DNA of 64,000 nucleotides. It comes from Novosphingobium sp049354825. GTDB lineage: Bacteria > Pseudomonadota > Alphaproteobacteria > Sphingomonadales > Sphingomonadaceae. The stretch spans positions 1,116,001-1,180,000 of the forward strand of contig NZ_CP186480.1 in NCBI RefSeq assembly GCF_049354825.1. Direction: 5' to 3'. The notes beneath the pieces are model-generated. The model was not told the DNA's origin. It made no database searches and worked only from the letters and a program-made list of their open reading frames with translations. Position numbers and translations under genes: made by a program. Within the stretch, counting starts at the first letter, position 1. Each line of letters begins with the position of its first letter. Positions 1 through 8,652 of this stretch are shown piece by piece.

Positions 1-288
1 GCCGCCGGCCGGTTCGCGCGCGATAATGGTGACCGGCGCGAACCACGGGTTGGCCGGCTCGTTCGTGCCGGAGACGAGCCCGGCGCCGAACAGTTCGCGC
101 GCCAGGTACCGCAAGGTCTTGGCCTCGCCATCGGTGCCGGGCAGGCGGCCGCCAAAATCGTCCGACGCCAGCACGCCGATGTGGCGTGCGAGCTCGGCCT
201 CGAGCGTGGGGGCCGGCGCGGCGCCCAGCAGCACGACCGCCGCAAATGCGGCGGTGCAACGCTTCATCGCTGATGCTGCCCGGCTCAT
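1..288 (-). CDS. M28-family metallopeptidase, N-terminal part only
   Basis: The reading frame runs off the left edge, so only the first 96 residues are visible. A hydrophobic signal peptide is followed by a segment (IGVLASDDFGGRLPGTDGE, then LRYLARELFGAGL) typical of the start of M28 aminopeptidases, where the hydrolase cleans up peptides in the periplasm. The metal ligands lie outside the window. The start could be the ATG at 288 or the in-frame ATG at 267. The latter begins MKRCTAAFAAVVLLG and gives the more compact signal peptide. The family assignment rests on the N-terminal pattern alone. Confidence 0.65.
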   Translation of the reverse strand, partial: MSRAASAMKRCTAAFAAVVLLGAAPAPTLEAELARHIGVLASDDFGGRLPGTDGEAKTLRYLARELFGAGLVSGTNEPANPWFAPVTIIAREPAGG

Positions 289-361
289 CGTTCGACCATA
301 GGGGAGCGCGGCAGCCGCGCGAACCCCCTTGCGACGAAAAAAGCCGCGTCGTGCCGGGGGG

Positions 362-1117
362 TTATTCGGCGGTCCAGCCGCCGTCGATCGAAAGGTTGGC
401 GCCGGTCATGTTGCCGGCCTCGTCACGGCACAGGAACACGGCGGTAGCGGCCACTTCCTCGACCTGGACGAAGCGCTTGGTCGGCTGCTTGGCCAGCAGC
501 ACGTCGTTCATCACCTGCTCGCGCGTGAGCCCGCGCGCGGCCATCGTGTCGGGAATCTGGTTTTCGACCAGCGGTGTCCACACGTAACCCGGGCTGATGC
601 AGTTGGCGGTCACCCCGCTGGTCGCCAGTTCCAGCGCCAGGGTCTTGGTGAAACCGTAAAGCCCGTGCTTGGCGGCGACATAGGCGCTCTTGAACGGGGA
701 CGCGCGCAGCGAGTGGGCGCTGGCGATGTTGATGATGCGGCCCCATCCGCCCGCCTTCATGTGCGGGATCGCCATCCGGCAGGCGTCGAACGCCGACGTC
801 AGGTTGAGGGCGATGATCTTGTCCCACATCTCCACCGGAAACGATTCGACGGGGGCGACGTGCTGCATCCCCGCGTTGTTCACCAGGATGTCGACCGGGC
901 CGGCGGCGCCCATCATCTCCTCGACCCCGGCGCGGGTGGAGAGGTCGGCGGCAATGTGCGGGGCGGATAGCTCGTCCTTCAGCGCCGCGATGGTTTCCGC
1001 GTCGCCAAATCCCGACAGCGTGACCAGCGCGCCCTCGGCGCGCAGCGCCCGCGCGATTGCCAGCCCGATGCCCGACGTCGACCCGGTAACCAGTGCCCGC
1101 TTGCCTTCGAGAAACAT
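362..1117 (-). CDS. bdhA: D-3-hydroxybutyrate dehydrogenase (SDR family)
   Basis: This is a 251-residue classical short-chain dehydrogenase that interconverts 3-hydroxybutyrate and acetoacetate with NAD, in ketone-body or polyhydroxybutyrate turnover. Visible are the nucleotide-binding TGSTSGIG near the N-terminus, NNAGMQH, a catalytic serine in NIASAHS and the YVAAKHG active-site motif. The C-terminal half (CISPGYVWTPLVENQI, then FLCRDEAGNMTGANLSIDGGW) is characteristic of hydroxybutyrate dehydrogenases rather than generic SDRs. The ATG at 1117 opens with MFLEGKRALVTG and has GGCGGA upstream; the frame is open further upstream but without SDR character. It is divergent from the zinc peptidase gene next to it. 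Confidence 0.85.
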   Translation of the reverse strand: MFLEGKRALVTGSTSGIGLAIARALRAEGALVTLSGFGDAETIAALKDELSAPHIAADLSTRAGVEEMMGAAGPVDILVNNAGMQHVAPVESFPVEMWDKIIALNLTSAFDACRMAIPHMKAGGWGRIINIASAHSLRASPFKSAYVAAKHGLYGFTKTLALELATSGVTANCISPGYVWTPLVENQIPDTMAARGLTREQVMNDVLLAKQPTKRFVQVEEVAATAVFLCRDEAGNMTGANLSIDGGWTAE

Positions 1118-1196
1118 TCCGCCGATCCCGTCATTGTTGCCTTCAATCCCCGCGCCATCGCCGCGCCGGGCGCGTAAGTCCAGAGGAGGTTCCGCG

Positions 1197-2054
1197 ATGC
1201 GGCTCGACGATTTCGATCCCAATGCCATCAAGGTCGATGACCAGCGCGGCAGTGGCATGTCGATCGGGGGAGCGGGCGGCAAGATCGGCTGCGGTTCGAT
1301 CGTCATCGCCGCGATCGCCTATTTCGTGTTCGGGGCCGACCCGATGAGCACGCTCAGCACGATCAACGGGGCACAGAGCAGCGGCCCGGTCGCCACCAGC
1401 GGCGGCACGAACGTCAGCGAAAGTTGCCGGGTCGACGCGCTCAGCAAGGAAAGCTGCGATGCGCTCGCCTCGCTCAACAAGACCTGGGCACCGCTGTTCG
1501 CGCAGGCCAACATCAAGTTCGCCGACCCGACGCTGCACTTCTATTCGCGCATGGGCCGGTCCGGCTGCGGCACCGCGCAAAGCGCGATGGGGCCGTTCTA
1601 CTGCCCCGAGGACCAGGGCATCTACCTCGACACCGAGTTCTACAAGCAAATGGACCAGGAACTGGGCGCCACTGGCCAGTTCGCGCGCGATTACGTGATC
1701 GCGCACGAATACGGCCACCACGTCCAGAACCTGACCGGCCTGTCGGACCAGATCCGCAGCGCGCAGCAGCAGAACCCCGACCGTGCCAACGACCTGTCGG
1801 TCAGGCTCGAGCTCCAGGCCGATTGCTACGCCGGGGTGTGGGCCGCCAAGAACCGCGACCGGCTGGAGCCGGGTGACATGGAAAGCGGCCTCAATGCGGC
1901 GCACCAGATCGGCGACGATGTCCTGACCAAGGGCCGCGCGCCCGAATCCGCCTTCACGCATGGCAGCGCCGCGCAGCGGATGCAGTGGCTCAAGAAGGGC
2001 CTCGACACCGGCAACGAGGACGCCTGCGATACCTTCGCGGACCTGAGGACCTAG
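1197..2054 (+). CDS. YpfJ-type neutral zinc metallopeptidase
   Basis: This 285-residue protein belongs to the putative neutral zinc metallopeptidase family (YpfJ). It starts with MRLDDFDPN, has one membrane segment at about residues 32-45, and carries HEYGHHVQN at residues 170-174, the HExxH zinc site. The downstream segment RLELQADCYAGVWA supplies the likely third ligand. The ATG at 1197 is preceded by a strong GAGGAGGT ribosome binding site at 1183-1190, which fixes the start although the frame is open upstream. The substrate of the family is not established. Confidence 0.85.
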   Translation: MRLDDFDPNAIKVDDQRGSGMSIGGAGGKIGCGSIVIAAIAYFVFGADPMSTLSTINGAQSSGPVATSGGTNVSESCRVDALSKESCDALASLNKTWAPLFAQANIKFADPTLHFYSRMGRSGCGTAQSAMGPFYCPEDQGIYLDTEFYKQMDQELGATGQFARDYVIAHEYGHHVQNLTGLSDQIRSAQQQNPDRANDLSVRLELQADCYAGVWAAKNRDRLEPGDMESGLNAAHQIGDDVLTKGRAPESAFTHGSAAQRMQWLKKGLDTGNEDACDTFADLRT

Positions 2055-2103
2055 ACCGCTCCGCAATCGTGCGGCCGCGATCTGGCGACCCCCCGCGGCG
2101 GTG

Positions 2104-3651
2104 CTAGCTGCCGCGCTTTTCCAGCTCGGCGATCTTGGCGTCGAGCTGCTTCAGCACGCGGGCGCGAACATCGGCGGGCATCTCGGCATCGCGGGCGATC
2201 TCGGCTCGCGCCTCGCGCACGCCGGCAGCGGCGCTGGCCAATGCCTCGGCGCGGATGCGCGGCGCATCGGGCTTGTCGAAGCGCATGACGATCGGCTTGC
2301 CGCATACGACCGTACGCACGACGATCCTGTTGCCGTCGTCCTGGCGCGTGGTGCTGGTATCTGCGGAGTGGTCGCAGTTCGCGGCGTCGTTAAGGGCAAA
2401 GGCCATCGGTGCGCCGTCCGGGCCGATCCGCCGGATCACCACGTTTCGGGTCGTGCCCGGAACGGGAGGGACGGGCGGCACGGGAAGTGCCTTCACCTGC
2501 TCGTCGATCCGGGCCAGCCTGGCCTCGAGATCGGCATCGCTGATCGCCTTGTCGGACGCGATGACGATGGTCTTGCCGCCGCGCTGGACGGTGCGCGTAA
2601 ACTTCGGCTTGTCCTTGCCCGGCCCGGGATGCTCGATGACCATGATCCGCTCGATCCGCTTGACCGGCGCGGGCGCGTCCGGTGCGGCCGGGACGGCGGC
2701 GGGCGCGGCTGGCGCCGCCGGGGCAACATCCTGCGCAACGGCAGCATAGGTGATCGATGCGGTCGCGGGCAGCGCCAGCGCGCAGAGGCCGATGAAGGCG
2801 CGGCCAGCGCGGCGGCGCGGCAAGGTCGGTTCGGACATGGTCAGGCTCCTCAGGCGGTGTACGATGGCCTTCTCGCTCCAGAACGGTCCCGAGATCGGGC
2901 AAGCCATCGCGGCGATCGACGTTCGATCGGGGTTGCGCGCATAACCGGCGATCAGGCTGGCATAGCGCAGCCGCGTGGCGGCATCGCGCCCGGCCACGAC
3001 GCGGGCATCGCAGGCGGCTTCCTGGTCGCGGCGCAGCGCCCGCCAGCCCATCCAGGCCAGCGGATTGCACCAGTGCAGCGCCAGCAGCGGCTGCATCGCC
3101 AGGTTTACCGCCAGGTCGCGCCCGGCGTGGTGTTCAAGCTCGTGCGCGATCGCCAGGTCGCGGCCGAGCCGGTCCTCGCCGGCCATGAAGCCCGCTGGCA
3201 GCGCGACCACCTTGTCACGCACGCCGAAGGCGACCGGGCTGTCCACCCACGGGCTTTCGACCAGGCGCACGTCGCCCGCCTCGCCCACCGGGCGCGCCCG
3301 CGCCAGCAACCGGCGGCGCATCACCGCGTAGCCGGCCCAGCGCCAGGCCAGGAACAGCAGCCCGCCGCCGACCCACAGCATCAGCGCGCCGGTGGCGGCG
3401 ACATCCCACCACGACGTGGTCGGGTCCACCATCTCGACCGTGGCGACGGCGGTTTCGACGGTGTCGAAAGCGACCGCCGGGGTCGGCGCGGCAGGCAGGA
3501 CCAGCGGCGGCAGCAAAAGGCGCAGCAACGGAAAGGCCCACAGCGCGTAGGCCATGCCCGGCCCGAACGCGCGCCCGACCGGGCGGCGCAGCACCAGCGC
3601 CAGCGCGATCAGCACCCCGGTGTACAGCACCGTGTCGAGGAGCCAGGCCAT
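2104..3651 (-). CDS. BlaR1-like M56 membrane metallopeptidase lacking a beta-lactam sensor domain
   Basis: This 515-residue membrane peptidase of the BlaR1/MecR1 group is the partner of the BlaI repressor encoded just upstream. Membrane segments occur around residues 8-20, 33-55, 88-108 and about 287-305. The cytoplasmic zinc site HELEH is at 170-174, followed by EAACDARVV at about 211. Known BlaR1 proteins carry a C-terminal penicillin-binding sensor. Here the region after the last membrane segment is a Pro/Ala linker plus a roughly 170-residue charged domain with no SxxK/KTG-like pattern that I can see, so the signal is probably not a beta-lactam. The start codon overlaps the blaI stop (TGATG), indicating translational coupling. 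Confidence 0.85.
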   Translation of the reverse strand: MAWLLDTVLYTGVLIALALVLRRPVGRAFGPGMAYALWAFPLLRLLLPPLVLPAAPTPAVAFDTVETAVATVEMVDPTTSWWDVAATGALMLWVGGGLLFLAWRWAGYAVMRRRLLARARPVGEAGDVRLVESPWVDSPVAFGVRDKVVALPAGFMAGEDRLGRDLAIAHELEHHAGRDLAVNLAMQPLLALHWCNPLAWMGWRALRRDQEAACDARVVAGRDAATRLRYASLIAGYARNPDRTSIAAMACPISGPFWSEKAIVHRLRSLTMSEPTLPRRRAGRAFIGLCALALPATASITYAAVAQDVAPAAPAAPAAVPAAPDAPAPVKRIERIMVIEHPGPGKDKPKFTRTVQRGGKTIVIASDKAISDADLEARLARIDEQVKALPVPPVPPVPGTTRNVVIRRIGPDGAPMAFALNDAANCDHSADTSTTRQDDGNRIVVRTVVCGKPIVMRFDKPDAPRIRAEALASAAAGVREARAEIARDAEMPADVRARVLKQLDAKIAELEKRGS

Positions 3652-4046
3652 CACCGGCCCTCCCCCTTGAGCGTCTTGAGCAGGGCCTCGATCTCGTCGA
3701 GGTCGGCATCGCTGAGCGCTTCGGCCTCGGCCAGGTGCGCGAACAGCGGCGCGGCACGGCCGGCGAACAGCCGGTCGACCAGCCGCTTGGATTCGCCGCC
3801 GAGGTAATCGGCGCGCGCGATCGCGGGGGAATAAAGGAAGCGCTTGCCGTCGGGCTCGGCGGTGACCGCCTCCTTGGCGACCAGCCGCGACAGCAGCGTC
3901 TTGACCGTCGCAAGCGTCCACCCGCGCGGCTTGCACACCGCTTCGCAGACGTCGGCGGCGGCCAGCGGGGCGCGCTGCCACAGCGCCTCCATTACCGCGT
4001 GCTCGGCCTCGGTAATACGTTCGCCGACAGGAAAATCGTCCGCCAC
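3651..4046 (-). CDS. BlaI/MecI/CopY-family transcriptional repressor
   Basis: This 131-residue penicillinase-type repressor has a winged helix (ITEAEHAVMEALW, then WTLATVKTLLSRLVAKE) and a C-terminal dimerisation helix. In the family, the partner M56 protease triggers cleavage and derepression. The start is a GTG at 4046, with GGAGG about 5 bases upstream. The nearby ATG at 4051 is in another frame. It is the first gene of a two-gene operon with the M56 protease and has a palindromic operator-like site about 35 bases upstream, so autoregulation is expected. Confidence 0.88.
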   Translation of the reverse strand: MADDFPVGERITEAEHAVMEALWQRAPLAAADVCEAVCKPRGWTLATVKTLLSRLVAKEAVTAEPDGKRFLYSPAIARADYLGGESKRLVDRLFAGRAAPLFAHLAEAEALSDADLDEIEALLKTLKGEGR

Positions 4047-4077
4047 GCCATCCTCCAGACATGAACTCCGGACAACC

Positions 4078-4093
4078 GACTACGTTTGTAAAC
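4078..4093. promoter_or_regulatory. Probable BlaI-type operator
   Basis: The core TACGTTTGTA at 4081-4090 is a dyad of the form TAC-N4-GTA, extended by G and C at the outer positions 4078 and 4093. BlaI/MecI repressors bind TACA/TGTA-type dyads. The site sits about 35 bases upstream of the GTG start of the BlaI-like gene, where it would overlap a promoter on the minus strand. Confidence 0.6.
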
Positions 4094-4203
4094 ATTAAGC
4101 CCGGATGAACAAGCTGGCACCCGCCGGGGCATGGTGGCGCACGCTATCGACCGGCGCACGACGGGGATCGATGGACGGCAGACAAGCCGCGCGAGGATGG
4201 CGG

Positions 4204-4223
4204 ACGCCTGCCTCGGCAGGCGT
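4204..4223 (-). terminator. Hairpin directly after sdhA
   Basis: A 9-bp perfect inverted repeat (ACGCCTGCC with GGCAGGCGT) lies 10 bases downstream of the sdhA stop codon. It has no T-run on the minus strand, so it may be a terminator or a 3'-end stabilising hairpin. It separates sdhA from the BlaI operon, where sdhB would usually follow. Confidence 0.5.
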
Positions 4224-4233
4224 TCCTCCGGCT

Positions 4234-6057
4234 TCAGTAAACGCGCTTCTTGGGCTGGATGTAGCTGACGTCGTCGGTCAGCGTGTATTCGTGCACCGGG
4301 CGGTAGTCGAGCTTCACGCCGCCACCCTGGCCGCCCCAGCCTTCGAACCACATCGCGCTGTGCTTCATCCAGTTGGCATCGTCGCGATCGGGGAAATCCT
4401 CGTGCGCGTGGGCGCCGCGGCTTTCCTTGCGCGCGTGCGCACCGGCCAGCGTGACGCTTGCCTGGCTGATCAGGTTGTCGAGCTCGAGCGTCTCGATCAG
4501 GTCCGAGTTCCAGATCAGCGAGCGGTCGGTGACCTTGATGTCCTGCATCCTGGCATACGTCGCGGCCATCTTGTCGATGCCCTCGGCCATCAGCTCGTCG
4601 TTGCGGAACACCGCGGCGTGCAGGCTCATCGTGCGCTGCATCTCGAGGCGAAGCTCGGCCGTGGGCGTGGAACCGTTGGCGTTGCGGAAGTGGTCGAGCC
4701 GGCTCAGCGCCAGGTCGGCGCTGTCGGCCGGCAGCGCCGCGTGAGCGGTGCCCGGCTTGATCAGCTCCTTCAGGCGGTGCCCGGTGGCGCGCCCGAACAC
4801 GACCAGGTCGATCAGCGAGTTGGAACCCAGGCGGTTGGCGCCGTGGACCGACACGCAGGCCGCCTCGCCCACCGCGAACAGCCCCGGCACGACCGTTTCC
4901 GGGTTGCCGTCGGCACCGATGGTCACGACCTCGCCGTGGTAGTTACAGGGGATGCCGCCCATGTTGTAGTGAACGGTCGGCACCACCGGCAGCGGCTGGC
5001 GGGTCAGGTCGACGCCGGCGAAGATCTTGCCGCTCTCGGTGATACCGGGCAGCCGCTCGGCCAGGACCTTGGGGTCGATATGGTCGAGGTGGAGGTAGAT
5101 GTGGTCCTTGTGCGGGCCGACGCCGCGGCCCTCGCGGATTTCCAGCGCCATCGAGCGGCTGACGACATCGCGGCTGGCAAGATCCTTGGCGCTGGGAGCG
5201 TAGCGCTCCATGAAGCGCTCGCCCTCGGAGTTGGTCAGGTAGCCGCCCTCGCCGCGCGCACCCTCGGTGATCAGCACGCCCGCGCCGTAGATGCCGGTGG
5301 GGTGGAACTGGACGAACTCCATGTCCTGCAGCGGCAGTCCCGCGCGCAGCACCATGCCGCCGCCGTCGCCGGTGCAGGTGTGGGCGCTGGTCGCGGTGTA
5401 ATAGCTGCGGCCATAGCCGCCGGTCGCCAGCACCACCGCGTGGCTCCGGAAGCGGTGGATCGATCCGTCGTCCATGCACATCGCGATCACGCCGCGGCAA
5501 ACCTTGCCGTTCGGACCGTCTTCCATGATCAGGTCGATCGCGAAGTATTCGATGAAGAAGTCGGCGTCGTACTTCAGGCTCTGCTGGTAGAGCGCGTGCA
5601 GCATCGCGTGGCCGGTGCGGTCGGCCGCGGCGCAGGTGCGCTGGACCGGCGGACCTTCGCCCATGTTCTGCATGTGACCGCCGAACGGGCGCTGATAGAT
5701 GGTGCCGTTGTCGTTGCGGCTGAACGGCACACCGGCGTGCTCAAGCTCGTAGACCGCTTGCGGCGCCTCGCGCACCATGTACTCGATCGCGTCCTGGTCG
5801 CCCAGCCAGTCCGACCCCTTGACGGTGTCGTACATGTGCCAGGTCCAGTGGTCGGGGCTATTATTGCCCAGCGACGCGGCGATGCCGCCCTGCGCCGCCA
5901 CTGTGTGCGACCGGGTCGGGAACACCTTGGTGATGCAGGCGGTGCGGAGCCCGGCCTCGGCGCTGCCCATCGTGGCGCGCAGGCCCGAACCGCCGGCGCC
6001 GACGACGACGGTGTCGTAGGTGTGGTCGATGATCTTGTAGGAACTGGTATCGGCCAT
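4234..6057 (-). CDS. sdhA: Succinate dehydrogenase flavoprotein subunit
   Basis: This 607-residue catalytic subunit of respiratory complex II oxidises succinate to fumarate on the inner face of the membrane. The dinucleotide fold VVVGAGGSGLRA lies at about residues 17-28. The covalent FAD-attachment region RSHTVAAQGG has its histidine at residue 51. The substrate-side motifs GEAACVSVHGANRLGSNSL and HYNMGGIPCNYHG are intact. The length is normal. It follows sdhD by one base in an sdhC-sdhD-sdhA operon on the minus strand. The iron-sulfur gene sdhB is not downstream in this window. Confidence 0.97.
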   Translation of the reverse strand: MADTSSYKIIDHTYDTVVVGAGGSGLRATMGSAEAGLRTACITKVFPTRSHTVAAQGGIAASLGNNSPDHWTWHMYDTVKGSDWLGDQDAIEYMVREAPQAVYELEHAGVPFSRNDNGTIYQRPFGGHMQNMGEGPPVQRTCAAADRTGHAMLHALYQQSLKYDADFFIEYFAIDLIMEDGPNGKVCRGVIAMCMDDGSIHRFRSHAVVLATGGYGRSYYTATSAHTCTGDGGGMVLRAGLPLQDMEFVQFHPTGIYGAGVLITEGARGEGGYLTNSEGERFMERYAPSAKDLASRDVVSRSMALEIREGRGVGPHKDHIYLHLDHIDPKVLAERLPGITESGKIFAGVDLTRQPLPVVPTVHYNMGGIPCNYHGEVVTIGADGNPETVVPGLFAVGEAACVSVHGANRLGSNSLIDLVVFGRATGHRLKELIKPGTAHAALPADSADLALSRLDHFRNANGSTPTAELRLEMQRTMSLHAAVFRNDELMAEGIDKMAATYARMQDIKVTDRSLIWNSDLIETLELDNLISQASVTLAGAHARKESRGAHAHEDFPDRDDANWMKHSAMWFEGWGGQGGGVKLDYRPVHEYTLTDDVSYIQPKKRVY

Positions 6058-6058
6058 C

Positions 6059-6490
6059 TCAGCGGCCTCCCTGCATGGCAGCCATGGCGCCGGCGGCGGC
6101 TTCCGCCCCGGCCGCGGCGAAGACGATCCGCGCGATGAAGAACAATCCTGCCGCCATCCCGCCGAACGCGGCGATGTTGAGCAGGACGAGCGCAGCGACC
6201 TTGTTGGCGCCTTCGTGGACGTAGTCCTCGATCAGCACGGTCAGCCCCAGCCGCGCGTGCCAGAATACCGAGATGACCAGCAGCGCGATCGCCAGCGCCG
6301 GCAGCGGCCGGGCGATCCAGTCGATCACGGACTTGAAATCATACTGGCCCAGCCCGCCCAGCGAGATGACGAGGAAGGCCATCAGCAGCAGGTTGCCCAG
6401 CGCGGTCAGCCGTTGCAACACCCAGTGGTGCGTGCCGTGGTGCGCGGCGCCAAGGCCCCGCACGCGCCCGATCGAAGTTCCGTTGCCCAT
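6059..6490 (-). CDS. sdhD: Succinate dehydrogenase membrane anchor subunit
   Basis: This 143-residue hydrophobic anchor has three membrane helices (about residues 31-49, 61-80 and 97-121). The motif FWHARLGLTVLIEDYVHEG is diagnostic of SdhD and contains the heme/quinone-side residues. It sits between sdhC and sdhA with short gaps and shares their strand, so it is a co-transcribed part of complex II. Confidence 0.93.
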   Translation of the reverse strand: MGNGTSIGRVRGLGAAHHGTHHWVLQRLTALGNLLLMAFLVISLGGLGQYDFKSVIDWIARPLPALAIALLVISVFWHARLGLTVLIEDYVHEGANKVAALVLLNIAAFGGMAAGLFFIARIVFAAAGAEAAAGAMAAMQGGR

Positions 6491-6503
6491 CGTCTTCCTT
6501 CCC

Positions 6504-6902
6504 TCAGGCCAGCAGCAGCCAGGCCCAGTACAGCGCGGTCAGGACCACGCCGCCGATCACGCTGAGCACCGAGAACATGGCGTTGGTCTTCAGCTCGTAG
6601 CCCGCGCCGGTATCGAGCACGAGGTGGCGGATGCCCGACAGCATGTGGTTGAAGAACGCCCAGCTCAGCCCCACCAGCACGATCTTTCCGTACCAGGCCT
6701 GCGCGTGGCCGAGAAAGCCCGCGTAGCTGTCCGGGCCGCCCGCGATCGAGCCCAGCCACCACAGCAGCACCGGCAGCCCGACCAGCGCCATGCCGTCACC
6801 CGAGACGCGGTGCAGGATCGAGACGAGCATCGCCGGGCTCCAGCGCCACACCTGCAAGTGCGGCGAAAGCGGTCGGCGGCGGTTCGCGGCGAGATCGGCC
6901 AT
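6504..6902 (-). CDS. sdhC: Succinate dehydrogenase cytochrome b556 subunit
   Basis: This 132-residue protein opens the sdh operon. The N-terminal signature RPLSPHLQVWRWSPAMLVSI followed by HRVSG is the classic SdhC start region, and SGIRHLVLDTG contains the heme-ligand histidine. Three membrane helices are visible. The sequence from 6903 to 7044 holds no gene and must contain the operon promoter and that of the divergent SDR gene. Confidence 0.95.
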   Translation of the reverse strand: MADLAANRRRPLSPHLQVWRWSPAMLVSILHRVSGDGMALVGLPVLLWWLGSIAGGPDSYAGFLGHAQAWYGKIVLVGLSWAFFNHMLSGIRHLVLDTGAGYELKTNAMFSVLSVIGGVVLTALYWAWLLLA

Positions 6903-7044
6903 GCGTCAGCGGTTCCCTTGTCAGGCGGCGGGGCCACAGGCCGCAACGCCGCATCGCGCCTCCCCATAATCGAAAGAGCCGGGCGTGCAAGCGGGCGGGC
7001 GCGCCAGTATCGACAGCGCCGCGCGCTTTCGCCAAGAGGGCGCG

Positions 7045-7758
7045 ATGAGCCAGCCTACCGTTCTCGTCACCGGATCGACCCGCGGCATCGGCGCCGCCAG
7101 CACCGCCGCGCTGACCGCGCGCGGCTGGCGCGTGATCGGTCATGGCCGCAAGGACGCCGACGGCGTGATCGGCGCCGATTTCGCCCAGCCCGGCGCCGCC
7201 GCGGTCTTGTGGGACGCGGCGCTGGAAATGAGTGGCGGACGGATCGACGCGGTGGTCAACAATGCCGGGCTGTTCGCCGCCAATCCGCTCGATGCCTCCG
7301 ACTTCGCCTGGCTCGACGGCTGGGAGGAAACGCTGCGCATCAACCTGACCGCGGCGGCCGAACTGTCGCGCATGGCTGTGCGGCACTGGCTGGCCCAGAA
7401 TAGCGGCGGGCGGCTGGTCCACGTCGCCAGCCGCGCCGGCTACCGCGGCGATTCGCCCGCGCACTGGCACTACGCCGCGGCCAAGGGCGGGATGATCGCG
7501 ATGCACAAGACCATTGCCCGCGGTTATGCCGCGCAGGGCATCCTCAGCTATGCGATCTGCCCCGGCTTCACCGACACCGCGATGGCGGACGATTACCTGG
7601 CCAGCCGCGGCGGCGCCGCGCTGCTTGCCGACATCCCGCTCGGCCGCGTTGCCGAGCCCGAGGAGATCGCCGCCATCGTCGCGTTCTGCACGCTCGACGC
7701 CCCGCCCAGCATGACCGGAACGGTGATTGACGCCAACGGCGCCAGCTATGTTCGCTAG
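7045..7758 (+). CDS. SDR-family oxidoreductase
   Basis: This 237-residue short-chain dehydrogenase has the nucleotide-binding motif TGSTRGIG near residue 10, NNAGLF, catalytic serine in HVASRAG and YAAAKGG with the active-site Tyr and Lys. The C-terminal ICPGFTDTAMADDY is typical of classical SDRs. The substrate cannot be read from the sequence. The ATG at 7045 follows AGAGGG; it is divergent from sdhC. Its 3' end overlaps the start of the metallo-beta-lactamase-like gene by 11 bases, suggesting co-transcription. Confidence 0.88.
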   Translation: MSQPTVLVTGSTRGIGAASTAALTARGWRVIGHGRKDADGVIGADFAQPGAAAVLWDAALEMSGGRIDAVVNNAGLFAANPLDASDFAWLDGWEETLRINLTAAAELSRMAVRHWLAQNSGGRLVHVASRAGYRGDSPAHWHYAAAKGGMIAMHKTIARGYAAQGILSYAICPGFTDTAMADDYLASRGGAALLADIPLGRVAEPEEIAAIVAFCTLDAPPSMTGTVIDANGASYVR

Positions 7759-8652
7759 GACGGCGCTGCGGTCGGCGCTGCGGTCGGCGCTGCTGGCGGC
7801 CGGCGCTCTGGCGCTTGCAGGCGCGGCGCCGGCACCGGTCCGGCCGCCGCACACCCCGGCCGCGCTCGTCGCCGCTTGCGCGGCCCGCGACGGCTGGGCT
7901 GACCCCGCCCCGCCCGCGCGGGTGTTCGGCAACGTCTGGGACGTCGGCACCTGCGGGATCACCGTGTTGCTGGTGACCGGGCCGCGCGGCCACGTCCTGA
8001 TCGACGGCGGCCCGGCCGAAGCGGCGCCGCTCGTGCTTGCCAACATCCGCGCCGCGGGCTTCGATCCGCGCGCGATTCAGTGGATCGTCCTCAGCCACGA
8101 GCATGACGACCATGCCGGTGCACTGCCCGCGCTGAAGCGGGCGACCGGCGCAAGGGTCGCGGTCATGGCCGCCGCCCGGCGCGTCCCGCCACCGGGCGGC
8201 CAGGCGCGGACGATCCGCAATTCGGCGTGCTCAAGCCGATGGCCCCGCTGGCGATCGACCGCGTGCTGACCGACGGTTCGATCGTCGCGGTCGGCCCGCT
8301 GCGGCTGACCGCGCGCAGCACCCCGGCACATTCGCCGGGTTCGACCAGCTGGACCTGGCAAAGCTGCGCCGGAGGCGAATGCCGCGCGCTCGCCTATGCC
8401 GACAGCGCGACGACGATCTCCGCCGACGGCTATCGCTTCAAGGATCACCCCGCGCGCGTCGCCGCGGTGCGGCTGGGCCTGGCGCGCATCGCGGCGCTGC
8501 CCTGCGACCTCATCCTGACCCCGCATCCCGCCGCCAGCGCGATGTGGGAACGGTTTGCCGGCACCGCGCCGCTGGCCGCGCCCGGCGCCTGCAAGGCCTA
8601 TGCGTGGGCCGCCGCAATGCGCTTCGACGCCCGGCTGGCCGCCGAATCATGA
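7748..8652 (+). pseudogene. Subclass B3-like metallo-beta-lactamase, interrupted by a frameshift
   Basis: The first part (from the ATG at 7748) has a signal peptide, GNVWDVGTCGITVLLVTG and the zinc motif HEHDDHAG. The second part continues in another frame with GADDPQFGVLKPMAP, the PAHSPGSTSWTW zinc-ligand segment, YADSATTISADGYRF and LILTPHPAAS, the last ligand. Together these are the full ligand set of subclass B3 enzymes, which hydrolyse beta-lactams in the periplasm. The frames join around 8177-8190, within a C-rich stretch, as expected from loss of one base. It may be a real lesion or a sequencing error. The stop overlaps the prmA start (ATGA). Confidence 0.78.

Noticed and set aside
4105..6138. 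A 677-codon open frame on the plus strand opposite sdhA
   Set aside because: It is a composition-driven antisense frame over a fully recognisable sdhA; its translation is rich in Arg, His and Val with no family motif.
7760..7795. Short duplicated GCTGCGGTCGGC unit at the start of the metallo-beta-lactamase-like gene
   Set aside because: It encodes a duplicated ALRS-type stretch within the signal peptide and keeps the frame, so it is unlikely to matter beyond signal-peptide length variation.
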